This document shows, in pieces, positions 15,173 to 17,337 of a DNA stretch of 17,337 nt. A model generated the notes under the pieces. That model ran no database searches, was not told where the DNA came from, and saw nothing but the letters and a program-made list of their open reading frames with translations. The number at the start of each line of letters is the position of its first letter. Position 1 is the stretch's first letter. The DNA is taken from assembly GCA_038227745.1 (NCBI GenBank), contig JBBRPS010000106.1, positions 1-17,337 of the forward strand. The letters are read 5' to 3'. A program made the position numbers and the translations under genes. The DNA is from DASPXY01 sp038227745. Lineage in GTDB: Bacteria; Planctomycetota; Planctomycetia; Gemmatales; Gemmataceae.

Positions 15173-15330
15173 CGGGCTGCCGACCGAGAACACCTTGGGG
15201 AACGGACCGAACCCGAGATGACGCGCCTCGTTCCGCCTTTCTCCTCGATAAGAATTGACCGGCTGACCCTGGACACGCGGGGCTTCAAATCCACAAAGGA
15301 CGTCACCCCGGTCAGCAGCCAGATGTGCCT

Positions 15331-15347
15331 CCTGGACATCCTGTCCA
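15331..15347. repeat. Second copy of the 17-bp element
   Basis: CCTGGACATCCTGTCCA is identical to 12298-12314 and in the same orientation. The two copies enclose the methyltransferase/XRE-ImmA module, about 3.0 kb. The flanking bases differ. Confidence 0.75.
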
Positions 15348-15405
15348 TCGACGGAAGTCAGCTGCGTGAGAGCCAAAATCGCCCCACGCGATCGCGCCTA
15401 ACCTC

Positions 15406-16746
15406 TCAGTCGGGAGGCCCTTTCGACATCCGCTCGCCAGCGTACCGGAGCGAATCCGCCCACCGCAGCAGCGCTTGTTCGATCTGCTGGCGCTGCGTCT
15501 CGGGGCGGGTGTGCGTGTACTTCCCCGTCATGCCCAGCCCGGTCTTCTCGCTCGGCCGGTGGCCCAGCGTCTGCTGGCGGATGAGGGGATCGACGTTCGC
15601 GTCCTGGAGCAGTGTGGCGAACGAGTGCCGCCACGATTTCGGGCACGTCGCCTCGGCGTGGCCGATGGCCTTCATGACCCGGATGAAGGGGTTGCGCACC
15701 GCGTCGGCCTTGATCGCACCGGCGTCCCACCACACGCGCCGCGCCACCTTCAACGCCTCGGCCCGGGACAGGGTGCGGCCGGTAGCTTGCTGCCGCTCCT
15801 TGCAGACGCGCTCCAACTCGCGGCGGTCGCCCTCCAGGGCGGGCATCTTGCCGGCGAGCCGCTCGCGCAGAAAGATCGGGCCACACTTGCGGTTGCCGAT
15901 CACGGCCCGCAGCACGGCGACGACCTCGGGCAAGAGCGGCAAGGAGCGCTCATTTCCCGTCTTCACTCGCCAGCCCAATTCCGTCTTGTTGTGGATGTGC
16001 AGCCAGCCTTTCTCCAGGTCCACCTCTTCGATGAGCAAGTGGGTCAGCTCTCCGACGCGAAGTCCGGTCTTGGCCAGGGTGAAGTGGATCGGGAACGCCC
16101 AGTCCGCTGCCGCCTTGAGGAATGCGAGTTCGGTCGCGGCGTCGAACACGAAGATCGGCTTGGCGTCCTCGATCTTGAGCCGGTCGAGTGGCAATTCCGA
16201 GAACGGGTTGCCAGCATAGGGGGGTAGGTGCCGCCGTTTGACGGCGAAGTTGTACATGGCCCGGCAGGTTTCGAGGATGAACTGGACGCCCTTGTCGCGC
16301 AACTTGCGTTTCGCCGTGTTCCGATGACCGTTCGGCGTCACCTCGATCTTGCGCAGATGTGCCGCGAAGGCGTCGGGGCTGACTTCGTGGGCCACCGCCG
16401 GCCGAGGCTGCCGGCCGACGAAGTCTTCGAGGTGCTGCGTGGCGGCGCGATAGCGGCGGACGGTGCCGACCGAGGACTTCAGGACGTGCTCGTGGTAGTC
16501 GAGGAACTGCTGGCGCAGCTCGGGCAGGTTGATGGGGCTAAACGACAGCAGCGTCGGTGCGCCGGTGGTCAACTGGGCGTTGACCTGGGAGGCGATCTGT
16601 TCGGCATCCTGACGAGCGTCCGCGACCTTGCGGCGGACGGGCTGGCCGCCGTCGCGGTAGTAGAGCCACCAGGCCCCGTGGTGCAGGTAGACGGACACCT
16701 TCCCGACGCGGAAACGCGGAGAGACTTTCCGCTTACGCGATGGCAT
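15406..16746 (-). CDS. Tyrosine recombinase (site-specific integrase)
   Basis: A 446-residue phage-type integrase. ATG 16746 is chosen because AGGAG lies 8 bases upstream and the product begins with a basic MPSRKRK; a longer frame from 16824 would swallow the GTGCAC repeats. Residues about 10-60 look like a beta-rich arm-binding domain and 75-180 like the SAM-like core-binding domain. In the catalytic domain I see Arg230 (TGLRVGELTHL), Lys262 (VKTGNER), KSWR at 370-373 (the HxxR box with Lys for His, a tolerated variant), LGH at 394-396 and nucleophile Tyr410 (GMTGKYTH). All catalytic positions are therefore present. It points away from the neighbouring tRNA-Ser, whose 3' end is about 125 bases away, the usual layout for an island integrated into a tRNA gene. 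Confidence 0.95.
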   Translation of the reverse strand: MPSRKRKVSPRFRVGKVSVYLHHGAWWLYYRDGGQPVRRKVADARQDAEQIASQVNAQLTTGAPTLLSFSPINLPELRQQFLDYHEHVLKSSVGTVRRYRAATQHLEDFVGRQPRPAVAHEVSPDAFAAHLRKIEVTPNGHRNTAKRKLRDKGVQFILETCRAMYNFAVKRRHLPPYAGNPFSELPLDRLKIEDAKPIFVFDAATELAFLKAAADWAFPIHFTLAKTGLRVGELTHLLIEEVDLEKGWLHIHNKTELGWRVKTGNERSLPLLPEVVAVLRAVIGNRKCGPIFLRERLAGKMPALEGDRRELERVCKERQQATGRTLSRAEALKVARRVWWDAGAIKADAVRNPFIRVMKAIGHAEATCPKSWRHSFATLLQDANVDPLIRQQTLGHRPSEKTGLGMTGKYTHTRPETQRQQIEQALLRWADSLRYAGERMSKGPPD

Positions 16747-16759
16747 GAGACGCACTCCT

Positions 16760-16787
16760 GTGCACGGTTTGTGCACCAAACGTGCAC
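16760..16787. repeat. Three GTGCAC sites at 11-bp intervals
   Basis: GTGCAC occurs at 16760-16765, 16771-16776 and 16782-16787, spaced one helical turn apart on one DNA face, directly upstream of the integrase start. They could be integrase or excisionase arm-type sites, or an operator controlling int. Confidence 0.65.
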
Positions 16788-16814
16788 CAGGATGCGTTTT
16801 TCGAGGGCCTTTTC

Positions 16815-16854
16815 CGTGCCGCAAGTTGCTTGATTCATAACAACTTGCGGCACG
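16815..16854. repeat. 14-bp perfect inverted repeat between int and tRNA-Ser
   Basis: CGTGCCGCAAGTTG (16815-16828) is perfectly complementary to CAACTTGCGGCACG (16841-16854), with a 12-base AT-rich spacer. It lies downstream of the tRNA 3' end but lacks a T-run, so a recombination or binding site is at least as likely as a terminator. Confidence 0.75.
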
Positions 16855-16871
16855 CAGACGTGGAGTGAAAG

Positions 16872-16958
16872 CGGAGAGGGAGGGATTCGAACCCTCGGTA
16901 GGCTTGCGCCCACACCGGTTTTCGAGACCGGCCCGATCGGCCGCTCTGGCACCTCTCC
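16872..16958 (-). tRNA. tRNA-Ser (anticodon CGA)
   Basis: An 87-base class II tRNA. Acceptor stem GGAGAGG (16958-16952) pairs with CCTCTCC (16879-16873), with discriminator G at 16872 and no encoded CCA. The anticodon arm CCGGT-CTCGAAA-ACCGG gives anticodon CGA, reading UCG. A long variable arm (GTGGGC-GCAA-GCCTACC) and the T arm GAGGG-TTCGAAT-CCCTC fit serine. Its 3' half is a classic attachment site for tyrosine recombinases, and the integrase is adjacent on that side. Confidence 0.97.
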
Positions 16959-16988
16959 AACGCTGCTAACCTCGTACTCATCTGGACT

Positions 16989-17035
16989 TCCGGCGAATAA
17001 TGGGCAAGGTTGTTTTTCTTACCCCTTTCGCCGGA
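16989..17035. repeat. 9-bp inverted repeat upstream of the integrase-like remnant
   Basis: TCCGGCGAA (16989-16997) pairs with TTCGCCGGA (17027-17035) around 29 bases including a T-rich run. It lies between the 5' end of the tRNA-Ser and the plus-strand frame at 17044, whose GGAG site overlaps the right arm. Confidence 0.6.
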
Positions 17036-17043
17036 GACCCCCC

Positions 17044-17295
17044 ATGCCACGCAAGCCTACCCTCCGCAAGAAGAAGGTCGGGAAGTCCGTCTACTGGTTC
17101 ACGAAAGCCGGCGGGGAAACCTACTTCGGCAACGTCCAGGACGTGACCTCCGACGAGGCGAGAAGGCTCTTCGCCGCTCACATGAAAAGTGTAGTGGAAG
17201 AGGACCACTCCAGCAAGAGAAAGGAACTCTCCGCCGGGGAGTTGGGCGCACGACACGGTTTGCACCTGCCGGGGGGAAGTCCTACACTGTCCTGA
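17044..17295 (+). pseudogene. N-terminal remnant resembling a planctomycete integrase
   Basis: An 83-residue frame starting at ATG 17044 with GGAG 7 bases upstream. Its first ~65 residues (MPRKPTLRKKKVGKSVYW, then AGGETYFGNVQDVTSDEARRLFAAH and KRKELSAGEL) resemble the basic N-terminus of integrase-like proteins I recall from planctomycetes, where the AT-hook-like start and a small beta domain precede the core-binding domain. After LSAGEL the expected helical core domain does not follow, and the frame stops shortly, at 17295. It therefore looks like a leftover of a second integrase beside the same tRNA. A small genuine basic protein is the alternative. The sequence after the divergence contains a promoter-like element for whatever lies to the right. 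Confidence 0.5.
17260..17288 (+). promoter_or_regulatory. Promoter-like element pointing out of the window
   Basis: TTGCAC (17260-17265), a 17-base spacer and TACACT (17283-17288), with a purine-rich AAAGGGG near 17330 as a possible ribosome site for a gene beyond the window. It overlaps the end of the integrase-like remnant, which supports the idea that foreign sequence begins inside that frame. Confidence 0.45.
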
Positions 17296-17337
17296 GCGAA
17301 CGCGACCCCATTTTCCCCCCAAGTCCTGAAAGGGGCC

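Larger units (their letters stand above)
15032..15405. other. Intergenic region between the regulator operon and integrase
   Basis: About 374 bases with no supported gene. It holds the minus-strand promoter and operator-like repeats of the XRE-ImmA operon (15053-15110), a strong GC hairpin (15136-15172) and one copy of the 17-bp element (15331-15347). Open frames that cross it show no recognisable domain. Confidence 0.6.

Noticed and set aside
15104..16219. Plus-strand frame of 371 residues
   Set aside because: Most of it is antisense to the integrase catalytic domain; the rest covers repeats and a promoter.
16760..16854. CRISPR-like repeats
   Set aside because: Three 6-base sites 11 bp apart and one inverted repeat do not form repeat-spacer units; no cas genes are present.

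Overview
The window is high-GC accessory DNA, a genomic island that ends at a tRNA-Ser(CGA) gene (16872-16958, minus strand). A tyrosine recombinase lies directly beside the tRNA 3' end, so most or all of the sequence left of 16872 is probably integrated DNA. The long antisense open frames typical of high GC, an IS4-like transposase start at the left edge and the style of the integrase suggest a Planctomycetota host (Gemmata-like). That taxonomic call is inference from family resemblance, not a search result.

Left part (1-5914, minus strand): the end of an IS with a transposase start has cut into a class 1 DISARM-type defence locus. Visible are a SNF2-like helicase (DrmD), a 253-residue protein of unknown function with a glutamine-amidotransferase-like look, and the N-terminal 582 residues of a DrmMI-type adenine methyltransferase. 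The methyltransferase stops just after the start of its catalytic domain, so the modification arm is dead in this copy.

Middle part (5977-11556, plus strand): a well-formed sigma70-type promoter overlapping inverted repeats begins a tight operon. Its genes are an XRE repressor, an ImmA/IrrE-type zinc peptidase, a divergent thymidylate-synthase homologue, a thymidylate-kinase-like P-loop domain fused to an HMUDK-helical/aGPT-pyrophosphorylase-like (HhH glycosylase-type) domain, a MazG-like pyrophosphohydrolase with a novel C-terminal region, and an HD hydrolase that is now broken. This set closely parallels the enzymes phages use to make hypermodified thymidine (hydroxymethylase, nucleotide kinase, DNA-level modifier, dNTP-pool cleanser). 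It is the best candidate in the window for an undescribed bacterial DNA-modification or defence system.

Between 11549 and 12468 there is debris: the truncated HD gene runs tail to tail into a truncated nitroreductase, followed by a repeat-containing non-coding stretch. From 15031 back to 12469 (minus strand) a second module reads XRE-ImmA fusion regulator, a 174-residue unknown and a D12-class (Dam-like) adenine methyltransferase, driven by a strong promoter with duplicated operator-like sites. A 17-bp direct repeat flanks this module.

Right part: the integrase, three helically phased GTGCAC sites, a 14-bp inverted repeat and the tRNA-Ser make up an attachment region. Past the tRNA is a short frame resembling the N-terminus of another planctomycete-type integrase, apparently a remnant. 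Its 3' end overlaps a promoter-like sequence pointing out of the window.
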